A DNA stretch of 64,000 bases from Lysobacter niastensis (GCF_015453285.1 NZ_JADLZT010000001.1:62001-126000); one strand, 5' to 3'. Shown: positions 48,262 to 61,781, counted from the first letter of the stretch. Numbers and translations: made by a program. The notes: a model not told the origin generated them from the letters alone.

Positions 48262-49626
48262 GTGGCGCAGACAGGGGGCACTGCGCCGGTCCGGCGGCGC
48301 ATGCGTTACCGGCGGCAGCTGCGCAGCCGCATCATCCTCGCCTTCGTGCTGCTCGGCTTCGGACTGACCGCGCTGTTCGCGTGGGCGACCAACTTCACCC
48401 GCACGCGCGTGGAGAACCAGCTCGTCGAAGACCTGATGAACCGCAACATCAGCGAGTTCGCCAGGCAGTTCGAGCGGGATCCTAGCAATCCCGATTTCGC
48501 GGTCGACCAGATCCGCGCTTTCGTCTATACGCCGGACAAGTTCGATTCCGTGCGCGTCAACCGGCCGGAGTGGGCCGATCTGGCGGACGGCATCCACGGC
48601 ATCACCGGTACCGATGAGGCGGGCAAGCCGCTGGCCTACAAGCTGGCGGTGCGCAAGACGCCGCAAGCCTGGTTCTTCCTGGCCTACGACATGTCGCAGG
48701 CTGCGCGAGGCGAGAAGCAATTCAACCGCGCGATCTACGGTTCCGTGTTCGTGTTCACGTTGCTGTCGTTGATCGTTGGCTGGTGGTCCGCATCGCGAGT
48801 GATGAGTCCGGTGTCGGAACTGGCCAACCGGCTCAAGCGTTCCGGCCGCAGCTCCGAGCCGGAAAACCTGGCCCAGCATTTTCCCGAGGACGAAGTCGGC
48901 CAGCTGGCCGAAGCGCTGGACGACTATGCCGAGCGCTTGACCGAGGTCGTGCAGCGCGACCGCGAGTTCAACGCCGACGTCAGCCATGAGTTGCGCACGC
49001 CGCTGGCGGTCATCAAGGGCGCGGTCGAACTGCTGCTGTCGCGTCCGGACCTGGACGACAAGACCCGCACCCGCCTGCAGCGCATCCAGCGCGCCGAGCA
49101 GCAGTGCACCGACCTGATCAGCGCGCTCCTGCTCCTGTCGCGCAACGAGCGCGGCCACGGTGCCACCGACATCGGCAAGGCCGCCGAACAGCTGCTCGAC
49201 GCGCATCGTGCGCAGTTGGGTGGCAAGCCGCTCGAGCTGCACGTCGAAGGCCAGCGCGGCCTCGTGGTGGATGCGCCCGAAGCCGCCGTGGCGGTGGCGC
49301 TGGGCAACCTGATCGGCAACGCGGTGAAGTACACGACCGAAGGCTCCGTCGTGGTGCGCCTGGGCCAGCGCTCGGTCGAGGTCATCGACTCCGGTCCGGG
49401 CCTGAGCGAGGAGGACGCGGCCAAGCTGTTCCAGCGAGGCTATCGCGGCACGCACGCCGGCCACGCCCAGGGCGGCGGCATAGGCCTGTCGATCGTGCGA
49501 CGCCTGTGCATGCTTTATGGCTGGGACGTGCAGGTGCGCCCGGGCCGGGAGCGAGGTGTCGTCGCCACGCTGACCTTCGATGCGCAGCCTCCGTACCTGT
49601 TGTCTGCGTCGGAAGCCAAACCCTGA
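48262..49626 (+). CDS. Two-component sensor histidine kinase
   Basis: 454 residues with the GTG start at 48262 (ATG 48301 or ATG 48217 are possible). Transmembrane helices near 30-50 and 165-185 enclose a periplasmic sensor of about 115 residues of no family I recognise, then HAMP (SASRVMSPVSELANRLKR), HisKA with phospho-His in NADVSHELRTPLAV, and HATPase (LGNLIGNAVKYT, DSGPGLSEEDA, GGGIGLSIVRRL). Partner of the preceding regulator. Confidence 0.93.
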   Translation: MAQTGGTAPVRRRMRYRRQLRSRIILAFVLLGFGLTALFAWATNFTRTRVENQLVEDLMNRNISEFARQFERDPSNPDFAVDQIRAFVYTPDKFDSVRVNRPEWADLADGIHGITGTDEAGKPLAYKLAVRKTPQAWFFLAYDMSQAARGEKQFNRAIYGSVFVFTLLSLIVGWWSASRVMSPVSELANRLKRSGRSSEPENLAQHFPEDEVGQLAEALDDYAERLTEVVQRDREFNADVSHELRTPLAVIKGAVELLLSRPDLDDKTRTRLQRIQRAEQQCTDLISALLLLSRNERGHGATDIGKAAEQLLDAHRAQLGGKPLELHVEGQRGLVVDAPEAAVAVALGNLIGNAVKYTTEGSVVVRLGQRSVEVIDSGPGLSEEDAAKLFQRGYRGTHAGHAQGGGIGLSIVRRLCMLYGWDVQVRPGRERGVVATLTFDAQPPYLLSASEAKP

Positions 49627-49698
49627 CCGTGGCGCCGCGGCGCAGCGGTAACCGCCGTGCAATTGTGTAACCCGCGCCACCCCGACTACCCTGAGCCG

Positions 49699-50085
49699 AT
49701 GCCCCGTCACCGCCACCGCCTGCTGCGCGCATTGCATGCCAGCCTGATGCTGGTGCTTGTGTTGTGCCTGGCGGGGCAGCCGTTACTGGCGGCGGTGGGC
49801 GAGGTGCATGAAGCCACCCATCACGCCGCCCAGGCTGCACTGCATGACGACCATGCCCCGGCGCATGACGTGACCGAAGCAGGGTCGGATCAGTGCCGCG
49901 AAGACGGCACGCTTCACCTGCTGCTGCATTACGCGCATTGCTGCGGCCATAACGTCCCGCTCGCCGCTGCGGCATCGCCTGCGCTCGACGCGGTGCCGGT
50001 CGACCGGCAGGGCCTCCCGCCGGTGATGTCGCACGTGGCATCGTTGCGGCCGAACACGCCCTTCAGGCCTCCGATCCAGGCATGA
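49699..50085 (+). CDS. Histidine-rich exported protein, CzcI-like
   Basis: 128 residues: signal peptide (LHASLMLVLVLCLAGQPLLAA), then a His-rich stretch (HEATHHAAQAALHDDHAPAHD) and CCGHN, good metal ligands. It heads the czcCBA operon like CzcI, a periplasmic metal-binding or regulatory protein. No ribosome site; TACCCT (49687-49692) ends six bases before the ATG with TTGTGT 18 bases upstream of it, so the mRNA may be leaderless. Confidence 0.75.
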   Translation: MPRHRHRLLRALHASLMLVLVLCLAGQPLLAAVGEVHEATHHAAQAALHDDHAPAHDVTEAGSDQCREDGTLHLLLHYAHCCGHNVPLAAAASPALDAVPVDRQGLPPVMSHVASLRPNTPFRPPIQA

Positions 50086-50141
50086 CGCGCGCTGGCCTTG
50101 AGCCGGCGATTCGCCTTGTCTGATTCCATCGGAGCATCCCC

Positions 50142-51415
50142 ATGCATGTTCGACTCGCGGCCTTGGCCGCGTGGGTCGCGGCCGTCGTGGCATTTCCCGC
50201 GACCGCCGCCGACCGCCTTACCCTGGACGACGCCTTTGCGCGCGTCTCCTTCTCACATCCCGATCTGCGCCTACTCGACAGCCGCGGCAGCGTGCTGTCC
50301 GCCGAAAGCCAGCAGGCGGCACAGCGTCCGGCGCTGGTCGCTGGCGCCACCATCGAAAACGCCTTCGGTTCGGGCGAATACAGCGGCCTACGCGGCGCCG
50401 AGCTGACCCTGACCCTGGCCTCGGTGCTGGAACGTGGCGGCAAGCTCGATGCCCGGCGTGCGATGGCGCAAAGCCGCATCGATGCGCTCGCCGTGCAGCG
50501 CGAGGCACAGCGCCTCGACCTGCTGGCAGAAACCGCGCGTCGCTATCTCGCCGTCGTCGCCGCCGACCACCGCCGCGCGCTGGGGGCGATCGACGTTGAA
50601 CAACGGCAGCGCACCGTCGTCGCTGCGCGCCAGCGCCTGCAGGCCGGTGCTTCGCCGGAATCGGTGCTGCTGACGGCGCAGGCGGCACAGGCGCGCGCCG
50701 AACTGGCACGCGACCGCGCCTCGCAGCAGCAGGCCGCCGCGCGGCAACATCTCGCGGCCCTATGGGGCGAGCGCGTTCCGTCGTTCGAAGCGGTCGGCGG
50801 CGATCCGCTGGTCTTGCCGGCCGTCGCGCCGATGGAAGTGCTGGCCAGAGAGCTCGAGCGCACGCCTGAACTCGTCCGGTTCGCCGACGAGCGCCGCATC
50901 GGCGAAGCGCGGCTGCAACTGGCGCGTTCGGCCGCGACGGCGGACCTGGACTGGCAGGTCGGAGTGCGTCGCCTGCAGACCACCGATGACACAGCCCTGA
51001 TCGGTGGCATTTCGTTGCCGCTCGGCAGCCGCTCCCGAGCCGAGCCCGGCATCCGGGCCGCTGAGGCCGAGTTGGAGACGATGTCGATCGAGCGCGAGGC
51101 GAAGGGGCTGTCGCTGTACTCGACGCTGGTCGAAGCACACGGCCGCTACGAAGTGGGGCGGACCGAGGTACAGCGCCTGCAAAGCGACGTCCTGCCAAGA
51201 CTGGCCCGCGCCGAGCAGGCCGCAGAACGCGCGTACCGCGCCGGCGCGGTCAGCTACCTCGAATGGGCGCAACTGCAGTCCGAGCAGACCGCGGTGCGCC
51301 AACAGCAACTCGACGTAGCGCTCGACGCGCAACGCGCACTCATCGAAATCCAGCGGCTCACCGGCCAGGCGTTCGTGACGCCGGTGGCTGCCGCTTCGTC
51401 TGGAGATTCCACCCC

Positions 51416-51419
<4 letters not shown>
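50142..51419 (+). CDS. czcC: Outer-membrane efflux protein CzcC (TolC family)
   Basis: 425-residue outer-membrane channel subunit. Signal peptide to about residue 23 (AFPATAA), then two long coiled-coil repeats rich in Ala/Gln/Arg (DALAVQREAQRLDLLAETARRYL; RAEQAAERAYRAGAVSYLEW), the TolC plan. ATG at 50142 follows CGGAG. Its stop overlaps czcB. Exports divalent metals with CzcBA. Confidence 0.92.
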
Positions 51420-55536
<4,117 letters not shown>

Positions 55537-55552
55537 CTGGCCGCGTTTGGTC

Positions 55553-55587
55553 CCGGAACCACGGCGGCTGTGCCGCCGTGGTTCCGG
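55553..55587. terminator. Bidirectional hairpin between czcA and a convergent SDR gene
   Basis: Perfect 16-bp stem CCGGAACCACGGCGGC / GCCGCCGTGGTTCCGG with a three-base loop. No long T run, but placement between convergent stops suggests transcription end for both. Confidence 0.75.
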
Positions 55588-55607
55588 TCATGCGGCGTCG
55601 CAGACGG

Positions 55608-56351
55608 TCAGCGTGCTTGAGCCAGCGCCACTGCGTCCGCACCTGCGGGGAATCGGAGTTGTCCGCCAGCATCGTTGACGGCGCGCCACACCGCGTCGGC
55701 GACGTCGGCTCCGGTTGTCGTTGACGTTACCTGCGACAGCGAATCGAAGATGCGCTGCGCGAACGGCGCGTACGCCTCCGGGATCGATCCTTCCATGCGC
55801 TGCCCGACGTTCGCCGCGAAGCGCGTAGTCGGACCATAGCCAGGCTCCACCAGCTTCGCTCGCACGCCGAAGGTGGCAAGCTCATGCGCCAGCGAGCCGG
55901 TGAAGCCCTCGATGGCGGTCTTGCTCGCGGTGTACGCCGCGACCAGTGGCATCGGCGCCAGTGTCGCGCTGGACGTCACGTTCACCACGACGCCGGCCCG
56001 GCGTGTGCGGAACTGCGGCAGCACGGCCTGCGTCATCGCCATCACGCCGAAGGTATTGGTCTCGAACACTTCGCGCACGGTGGTCATCGGCGTCGCCTCG
56101 AAGGCGCCGAACAGGCCGATGCCGGCATTGTTGACCAGCGCGTCGATGGGGCCGCATGCATCGAGGGTCGCGGTGATGCTGCCGGGGCTGGTCACGTCCA
56201 GTGCCAGCACGCGCATCCGCTCAGAGTCCGGAAGGATGTCCGCGCGCGGCGTGCGCATGGTGGCGACCACGTTCCAGCCCTGGGCGTGGAAGTGGCGAGC
56301 GGTTTCGAGACCATAGCCGGAAGAGCAGCCGGTGATCAGCACGGTGTTCAT
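55608..56351 (-). CDS. Short-chain dehydrogenase/reductase
   Basis: 247 residues. NAD(P) motif TGCSSGYG, NNAG, catalytic Ser in NVTSSATLAP and YTASK. Classical SDR; substrate unknown. Divergent from an AraC-type regulator gene 99 bases away, a common arrangement for a regulator and its target. Confidence 0.92.
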   Translation of the reverse strand: MNTVLITGCSSGYGLETARHFHAQGWNVVATMRTPRADILPDSERMRVLALDVTSPGSITATLDACGPIDALVNNAGIGLFGAFEATPMTTVREVFETNTFGVMAMTQAVLPQFRTRRAGVVVNVTSSATLAPMPLVAAYTASKTAIEGFTGSLAHELATFGVRAKLVEPGYGPTTRFAANVGQRMEGSIPEAYAPFAQRIFDSLSQVTSTTTGADVADAVWRAVNDAGGQLRFPAGADAVALAQAR

Positions 56352-56400
56352 GAGGGTCCTGCGATGTATGGGGGGATGTGCACACCGTAGCGACCCGTAA

Positions 56401-56448
56401 CTGGACGCTCTACACTGAAAAGTCCGGAATTCATTGGCGAGCGTCCAG
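56401..56448. promoter_or_regulatory. Inverted repeat directly before araC-type gene
   Basis: Perfect 10-bp arms CTGGACGCTC (56401-56410) and GAGCGTCCAG (56439-56448), 28 bases apart, the right arm ending two bases before the ATG. Could be an operator or a hairpin masking the translation start. Confidence 0.6.
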
Positions 56449-56450
56449 CC

Positions 56451-57347
56451 ATGAGCGACCCGCTTTCCGAGGTGGTGGCGCTGCTGCAGCCACGCGCCGT
56501 GTTCTCCAAGCGCATCAGCGGTGCGGGGCAGTGGGGCGTGCGCTACGCCGAGTTCGGCCAGCCGAGCTTCTGTGCCGTGCTGGAAGGCCGCTGCCTGCTG
56601 GCGGTTGAAGGCCATCGGCCGCTGACCCTGGAAGCTGGCGATTTCGTGCTGATGCCTGCGACGCCGGGCTTCACGCTGTCGGGTTTCGATCCGGTTACTC
56701 CACAGTACGTCGATCCCAAAGTCACCGCGTCGCCCACTGGCGAGGTCCGACATGGCACGCGCGGCGGACGTCCGGATGTGCGATTGCTGGGTGGCTACTT
56801 CGTCTTCGACTCGACGGATCCCGCGCTGATGGTGTCGCTGCTGCCGGCGGTGATGCACGTCCGCGACGCCAAACGTCTTTCGGTCCTGGTGCGGTTCGTG
56901 GCTGAGGAATCGACTGGAAACAGGCCGGGCCGCGAGCTCGTGCTAAACCGCCTGGTGGAAGTGATGCTGGTCGAGGCGCTTCGATCGACACCGGGCGACG
57001 ATGCACCGCCGGGGCTGCTGCGGGGACTCGCCGATGCCAGGCTGGCGCCGGCGATGCGGCAGATGCACCGGCACCTCGCGCGGCCGTGGACGGTTGCGCA
57101 ACTGGCGAAGACGGCTGCGCTGTCGCGTTCGGCATTTTTCGAACCCTTCACGCGCACCGTCGGCCTGGCGCCGATGGAATACCTGCTGGCGTGGCGGATG
57201 GCGCTCGCCCGGGATCTGCTCCGCCGCGAAGGTCTGTCGCTCGCCGAGGTCGCAGAGCGCGTCGGCTACGGTTCCGCCAGTACGTTCAGCACGGCCTTCA
57301 GCCGTCACGTGGGCCAGCCGCCTGGCCGGTACGCGCGCGAAGTGTAG
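56451..57347 (+). CDS. AraC-family regulator with cupin sensor (Cupin_6)
   Basis: 298 residues. N-terminal cupin domain (SFCAVLEGRCLLAVEGHRP, LEAGDFVLMPATPGFTLSGF) and C-terminal double helix-turn-helix (PWTVAQLAKTAALSRSAFF, SLAEVAERVGYGSASTFSTAFSRHVG). This family typically activates a neighbouring oxidoreductase gene; the divergent SDR is the likely target. No ribosome site stands out. Confidence 0.93.
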   Translation: MSDPLSEVVALLQPRAVFSKRISGAGQWGVRYAEFGQPSFCAVLEGRCLLAVEGHRPLTLEAGDFVLMPATPGFTLSGFDPVTPQYVDPKVTASPTGEVRHGTRGGRPDVRLLGGYFVFDSTDPALMVSLLPAVMHVRDAKRLSVLVRFVAEESTGNRPGRELVLNRLVEVMLVEALRSTPGDDAPPGLLRGLADARLAPAMRQMHRHLARPWTVAQLAKTAALSRSAFFEPFTRTVGLAPMEYLLAWRMALARDLLRREGLSLAEVAERVGYGSASTFSTAFSRHVGQPPGRYAREV

Positions 57348-57354
57348 CGATGCT

Positions 57355-58257
57355 CTACGCGCGGCTTATCTCGTGCGCGGCGAACTCCCGCGCGGCCCAG
57401 TCGAGGAACACGCGCACTCGCGGCGACAACTGGCGAGTGCGCTGGTACAGCAGCGAGACCGGGCCGGGTGGCGGTGGTGTGTCCTTGAGCACTTCGATCA
57501 GCGTGCCGCGCTGCAGGTCATCCTCGACGTGGAAGCGCGGCACCTGCGCCAGGCCCAGGCCCAGGCGGATGCCTGCGAGATAGCTCTCGGTGCCGTTCAC
57601 CGACAGCGTGCAGGGCAGCGACACCGTTCGCGCATTGGCGCCGCTTCCGAACTCCAGCGGCGTCACCAGGCCGGTCGTGATCGAACGCAGGCCGACCGCG
57701 CGGTGGCCGTCGAGGTCGCCGATGCCGGACGGCGTTCCGTACTTCTCGAAGTAGGCCGGCGTCGCGCAGGTCAGGCGCTCGAGCGTCGCCACCTGCCGTG
57801 CTACCAGGTCGCTGTCGCGCAGTTCGCCCCAGCGCAGCGCGCAATCGACGCCTTCGTGCACGAGGTCGACCCAGCGCTCGCTCTCGCTCATCGACAGTTC
57901 GATGTCCGGATAGCGCTCGAAGAAGGCCGGCAGGCCGGGCAGCAGGAAATGCCGCGCGAGCGTGCCCTGCACCTCGACGCGCAGCAGGCCCTTGGGCGTC
58001 GCGCCACGGAAGGCGCCATCGGCGTCCTCGACGTCGTCGAGGATGCCCAGGCAGCGCTGGTAGTAGGCCTCGCCATCCAGCGTGGGCCGCACGACGCGGG
58101 TGGTCCGTTGCAGCAGGCGCGTGCCGAGCCGGTTCTCCAGCTCGTGGATGACCTTGGTACAGGGGGAGCGGGGCACCTCCATGTCGTGGGCCGCCTGCGT
58201 GAAGCTGCGTCGCTCGACGACCCGGACGAACAGTCGCATCACGTCGAACCGGTCCAT
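57355..58257 (-). CDS. LysR-family transcriptional regulator
   Basis: 300 residues. N-terminal winged helix (MDRFDVMRLFVRVVERRSFTQAA) and C-terminal effector domain of the periplasmic-binding fold. Effector unknown. Divergent from the SDR gene at 58380, with a T-N11-A site in between. Start ATG 58257 gives the standard LysR N-terminus; an upstream ATG at 58299 overlaps the operator region. Confidence 0.93.
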   Translation of the reverse strand: MDRFDVMRLFVRVVERRSFTQAAHDMEVPRSPCTKVIHELENRLGTRLLQRTTRVVRPTLDGEAYYQRCLGILDDVEDADGAFRGATPKGLLRVEVQGTLARHFLLPGLPAFFERYPDIELSMSESERWVDLVHEGVDCALRWGELRDSDLVARQVATLERLTCATPAYFEKYGTPSGIGDLDGHRAVGLRSITTGLVTPLEFGSGANARTVSLPCTLSVNGTESYLAGIRLGLGLAQVPRFHVEDDLQRGTLIEVLKDTPPPPGPVSLLYQRTRQLSPRVRVFLDWAAREFAAHEISRA

Positions 58258-58268
58258 CACCGCCTCCG

Positions 58269-58291
58269 ATTGTTCGCGCCAGGGAAACAAT
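58269..58291. promoter_or_regulatory. LysR-type binding site
   Basis: ATTGTT (58269-58274), 11 bases, AACAAT (58286-58291): perfect 6-bp arms with the T-N11-A geometry of LysR-type operators, between the lysR gene and the divergent SDR. A second small palindrome AATCC-N5-GGATT follows at 58298-58312. Confidence 0.7.
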
Positions 58292-58379
58292 AAAGCCAAT
58301 CCTAGCGGGATTATCTCCGGCTTGTGCCTCGCCAGACTGTCTCCAAGCCGCCAGTCCGGCGGACCCCACGGAGACCACC

Positions 58380-59117
58380 ATGAACACTCCCAGCAAGACC
58401 GCCGTCGTGACCGGCGCCTCGCGCGGCATTGGCGCCGCGATCGCCCGTCGCCTTGCCCGCGACGGTTTCACCGTCGTCATCAACTACGCCGGCGCCGCGG
58501 ACGAAGCCGAAGCCCTGGCCGGCGAGATCGAACAGGCCGGTGGTCGCGCGATCACCGCGCAGGCCGATGTTGCCGATCCGGCCGCAGTCGCCCGCCTTTT
58601 CGGTGGCGCCGAAGCGGCCTTCGGCGGCGTGGACGTGCTGGTGAACAACGCCGGGATCATGCGCTTGGCCACGCTGGCCGAGAGCGACGACGCGCTGTTC
58701 GACAGCCAGGTCGCGATCAACCTCAAGGGCACCTTCAACACGCTGCGCGAAGCTGCGCGCCGCCTGCGCGATGGCGGCCGCATCATCAACCTGTCCAGCA
58801 GCGTGGTCGGCCTGACGCCGCCCACTTATGGCGTTTACGCGGCGACCAAGGCCGCCGTCGAGGCGATGACTGACGTCCTGACCAAGGAGCTGCGTGGCCG
58901 CAACATCAGCGTGAACTCGGTGGCCCCGGGACCCACTGCCACGCGCCTGTTCCTCGAAGGCAAGCCGCAGGACGTGGTCGAACGCATGGCGAAGCAGGCG
59001 CCGCTGGAACGGCTCGGCCAGCCCGAGGACATCGCCGCTGCGGTGGCCTTCCTCGCGGGCCCGGACGGTGCGTGGGTCAACGGCCAGACGCTGCGCGTCA
59101 ACGGCGGAATCATCTGA
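58380..59117 (+). CDS. Short-chain dehydrogenase/reductase (FabG-like)
   Basis: 245 residues. TGASRGIG cofactor motif, NNAGIM, Ser in INLSSSVVG, YAATK active site (Tyr and Lys), C-terminal WVNGQTLRVNGG. Likely NADPH-dependent carbonyl reductase; substrate unknown. Under probable control of the divergent LysR protein. 59 bases before another SDR gene. Confidence 0.93.
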   Translation: MNTPSKTAVVTGASRGIGAAIARRLARDGFTVVINYAGAADEAEALAGEIEQAGGRAITAQADVADPAAVARLFGGAEAAFGGVDVLVNNAGIMRLATLAESDDALFDSQVAINLKGTFNTLREAARRLRDGGRIINLSSSVVGLTPPTYGVYAATKAAVEAMTDVLTKELRGRNISVNSVAPGPTATRLFLEGKPQDVVERMAKQAPLERLGQPEDIAAAVAFLAGPDGAWVNGQTLRVNGGII

Positions 59118-59176
59118 AGCATTGCCATTCCACGCACGGCGCGCTTCCGCGCGTCCACCCGATCGATGGAGACACC

Positions 59177-60073
59177 ATGAAGCAGATCATCCTCATCACC
59201 GGTGCGTCGAGCGGCTTCGGCCGCCTCACCGCCGAATCGCTGGCGAAGGCCGGTTACACCGTCTATGCCTCGATGCGCAACACGTCGACCCGCAATGCGC
59301 CCGTCGTCGCGGAGATGGCGTCATTCGCAAAGGAACAGGGTATCGACCTGCGCACGGTCGAGATGGACGTGCAGTCGCAGGAATCGGTGGACCAGGCGAT
59401 CGCACAGGTCATCGCCGAAACGGGCCGCATCGATGTAGTCATCCACAACGCGGGCCACATGGCGTTCGGGCCGGCCGAATCCTTCACGCCCGAGCAATAC
59501 GCCCAGTTGTACGACATCAACGTGCTGAGCACGCAACGCGTGAACCGTGCCGCGCTTCCGCACCTGCGGCGTCAAGGCAAGGGCCTGCTGGTGTGGGTGT
59601 CCAGTAGCAGCGTGGCGGGCGGCACGCCGCCTTACCTGGCGCCTTACTTCGGCGCCAAGGCGGCGATGGATGCGATCGCCGTGCAGTACGCCCGTGAGCT
59701 GTCGCGCTGGGGCATCGAGACTTCGATCGTCGTGCCGGGCGCGTTCACCAGCGGAACCAACCACTTCGCCCACACCGGCCATCCCGGCGACGAAGCCCGC
59801 GCGGCCGATTACGAGGCCGGTGCGTACGCCGGCTTCGGCGAGCAGGTGCAAAAGGCGTTCGCCGCGATCGTGCCGCCGGAGGCCGACGCCGGCCTGGTGG
59901 CCCAGGCAATCGTCGATGTGGTGGACACGCCGTTCGGCAAGCGGCCGTTTCGCGTGCACATTGATCCCACCGAGGATGGCGCCGATGTCGGCTTCGGCGT
60001 GATGGATCGCCTGCGCAGCGAGATGCTGCACCGGGTCGGCCTGTCGGATCTGCTCAAGCCGCGCGTGAACTGA
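59177..60073 (+). CDS. Short-chain dehydrogenase/reductase, extended
   Basis: 298 residues. TGASSGFG cofactor motif, HNAGHM, Ser in WVSSSSVAGG and YFGAK active site. It is about 50 residues longer than the preceding SDR because of an insert after the active site (NHFAHTGHPGDEARAADYEAG). Probably co-transcribed with the LysR-linked SDR. Start ATG 59177 is preferred to an overlapping upstream ATG. Confidence 0.92.
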   Translation: MKQIILITGASSGFGRLTAESLAKAGYTVYASMRNTSTRNAPVVAEMASFAKEQGIDLRTVEMDVQSQESVDQAIAQVIAETGRIDVVIHNAGHMAFGPAESFTPEQYAQLYDINVLSTQRVNRAALPHLRRQGKGLLVWVSSSSVAGGTPPYLAPYFGAKAAMDAIAVQYARELSRWGIETSIVVPGAFTSGTNHFAHTGHPGDEARAADYEAGAYAGFGEQVQKAFAAIVPPEADAGLVAQAIVDVVDTPFGKRPFRVHIDPTEDGADVGFGVMDRLRSEMLHRVGLSDLLKPRVN

Positions 60074-60093
60074 GCTGGGTTCACCAGCAACAA

Positions 60094-60123
60094 AAAGCCG
60101 GAGGCCCTGCGGCCTCCGGCTTT
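60094..60123. terminator. Bidirectional terminator between SDR gene and ilvE
   Basis: Perfect 13-bp stem AAAGCCGGAGGCC / GGCCTCCGGCTTT with a CTGC loop; A-rich and T-rich flanks serve the two convergent genes. Confidence 0.88.
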
Positions 60124-60145
60124 CAGTGACTTGCCGTGGACTCGC

Positions 60146-61063
60146 TTACAGCGGTTCCAGCCAGCCGTACTTGTCCGGCGTCTTGCCTTCGAACAGGCCG
60201 AAGAACAGCTCCTGCATGCGGCGCGTGAGCGGGCCCGGCTTGCCGGTGCCGACCTGGCGGCCGTCGACCGAACGGATCGGCGTGAGCTCGGCGGCGGTGC
60301 CGCACATGAACAGCTCATCGCACAGGTACAGGTACTCGCGCGGCAGGTCGCGCTCGACCACCTGGATGCCGGCATCGCGGGCGAGGGTGATGATGGTGTT
60401 GCGGGTGATGCCATTGAGCAGCGCGGCGCTCACGGGCGTGGTGTGCAGCGCGCCATCGAACACCAGGAACAGGTTCTCGCCGGCGCCTTCGCTGAGCAGG
60501 CCGGTGGAGGCCAGCGCGATGCCTTCGCCGAAGCCGAGGCGGCGTGCCTCGCGTGCGACCAGCTGACCGGAGAGATAGTTGCCACCGGCCTTGGCGCCGG
60601 CCGGAATCGTGTTCGGGGCGAAGCGCTGCCAGCTCGACACGCACGCGTCGATGCCTGCCTCGAGCACGCTGGCGCCGAGGTACTGGCCCATCTTCCACGT
60701 CGCCACGGCGACATCGGTCGGCGTGTCGGCCGACAGGCCGAAACCGCCCAGGCCGCGATAGGCGACCGGACGCAGGTAGTCGGTGGTGTTGTCGTTCGCC
60801 TTGATGACGTCGCGACAGGCCTGGTTGATCTGTTCCACCGTGTACGGCATCGCCATGTCGTAGATCTTGGCGGAGGCGAACAGGCGCGTGTTGTGGTCGG
60901 TCAGGCGGAAGATGACCGGGCCGTTCGGCGTCTGGTAAGTGCGGATGCCTTCGAAGACCGACGAGCCGTAGTGCAGCGCATGCGACATCACGTGGGTGGT
61001 GGCTTCGGCCCAGCGCTTGATCGCGCCGTTCTGCCAGATCCATTCGGGGTATTGCATGCTCAT
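60146..61063 (-). CDS. ilvE: Branched-chain amino acid aminotransferase
   Basis: 305-residue class IV PLP transaminase for leucine, isoleucine and valine. Motifs: SHALHYGSSVFEGIR, PLP lysine in GAKAGGNYLSGQL, EGAGENLFLVFDG and GITRNTIITLA. Start at 61063; a second ATG six bases in (MQYP) is possible. A TAAACT -10-like box lies about 35 bases before. Confidence 0.95.
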   Translation of the reverse strand: MSMQYPEWIWQNGAIKRWAEATTHVMSHALHYGSSVFEGIRTYQTPNGPVIFRLTDHNTRLFASAKIYDMAMPYTVEQINQACRDVIKANDNTTDYLRPVAYRGLGGFGLSADTPTDVAVATWKMGQYLGASVLEAGIDACVSSWQRFAPNTIPAGAKAGGNYLSGQLVAREARRLGFGEGIALASTGLLSEGAGENLFLVFDGALHTTPVSAALLNGITRNTIITLARDAGIQVVERDLPREYLYLCDELFMCGTAAELTPIRSVDGRQVGTGKPGPLTRRMQELFFGLFEGKTPDKYGWLEPL

Positions 61064-61181
61064 GCCGGATTCTCGCGGGAAAAGACGATACGGAGCCCGC
61101 TAGTTTACCGGGGTGTGCGGGCAAAGGCCCGTGACCTGCCGGGGATTTGCCCGAGCCGGACGCCCGGGGGAGGGGGAGGCC

Positions 61182-61781
61182 CTACAGCTGGACCCACCAG
61201 CAGCCGAGGTGGCGGCGCAGGCCGAACACCGTCTGCGACGGCGTGATGCTGTTGGCCAGGGTCTGCTCCACGCGCACCGCGACCGGAGTGCTGCGGACGC
61301 TCGTCTGCGGGGTGTAATGACCATCCTCGTCGAACGTGCCCAGGCCTTCTTCATTCTCGCCTTGCGCAACCGATCGCGGCATCACCGGCACCACGTCCAC
61401 CAGTGGCCGCTGCACCATGGCATCGAGCCTGGCCAGGATCGTGTAGGCCGTGCTGCCCGCCATCCCCGCCCAGTGATAAACCCCCGCGAGGCGATTGACG
61501 TCGTGCGTGTCGAACGCGGTGGTCATTTCGAAGATCAGGTCCTGCACCGTGCGCGAGCAGCCGCGGTAGGCGCGGCTGTTGCTGCCAGCCGCCGCCTGCG
61601 GCGCGTGCGGTGGCGCACGTTCCTCGGCGCCGAGCTCGCTGCACTGGTGATCGGTGAACACGACCGCGCCATCGGCTTTGACGCACCGGCGAACCTGCGC
61701 GTGCGCGGGCGCGGTGACCACGGCCGTTCCGAGCAGCACGAGTCCGAGCAGTGCGACTATCGGGGCAAGCGTTCGCGGCAT
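61182..61781 (-). CDS. Exported protein of unknown function, DUF4124-like N-terminus (copy 1)
   Basis: 199 residues: signal peptide ending AHA, then RRCVKADGAVVFTDHQC (DUF4124-like cysteine pair), GCSR, THDVNRLAGVYHWAGM and a C-terminal GCWWVQL. It shares these blocks in the same order with the neighbouring gene product, so the two are paralogues. Four conserved cysteines suggest periplasmic disulfides. TAGGCT ends seven bases before the ATG and no ribosome site is seen: possibly leaderless. Function unknown. Confidence 0.72.
   Translation of the reverse strand: MPRTLAPIVALLGLVLLGTAVVTAPAHAQVRRCVKADGAVVFTDHQCSELGAEERAPPHAPQAAAGSNSRAYRGCSRTVQDLIFEMTTAFDTHDVNRLAGVYHWAGMAGSTAYTILARLDAMVQRPLVDVVPVMPRSVAQGENEEGLGTFDEDGHYTPQTSVRSTPVAVRVEQTLANSITPSQTVFGLRRHLGCWWVQL

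Noticed and set aside
47577-49626. Naming the two-component system CzcRS because czc follows
   Set aside because: Adjacency alone is weak; the sensor domain is unrecognised and the TTAACG repeats lie on the rimK side, not before czc.
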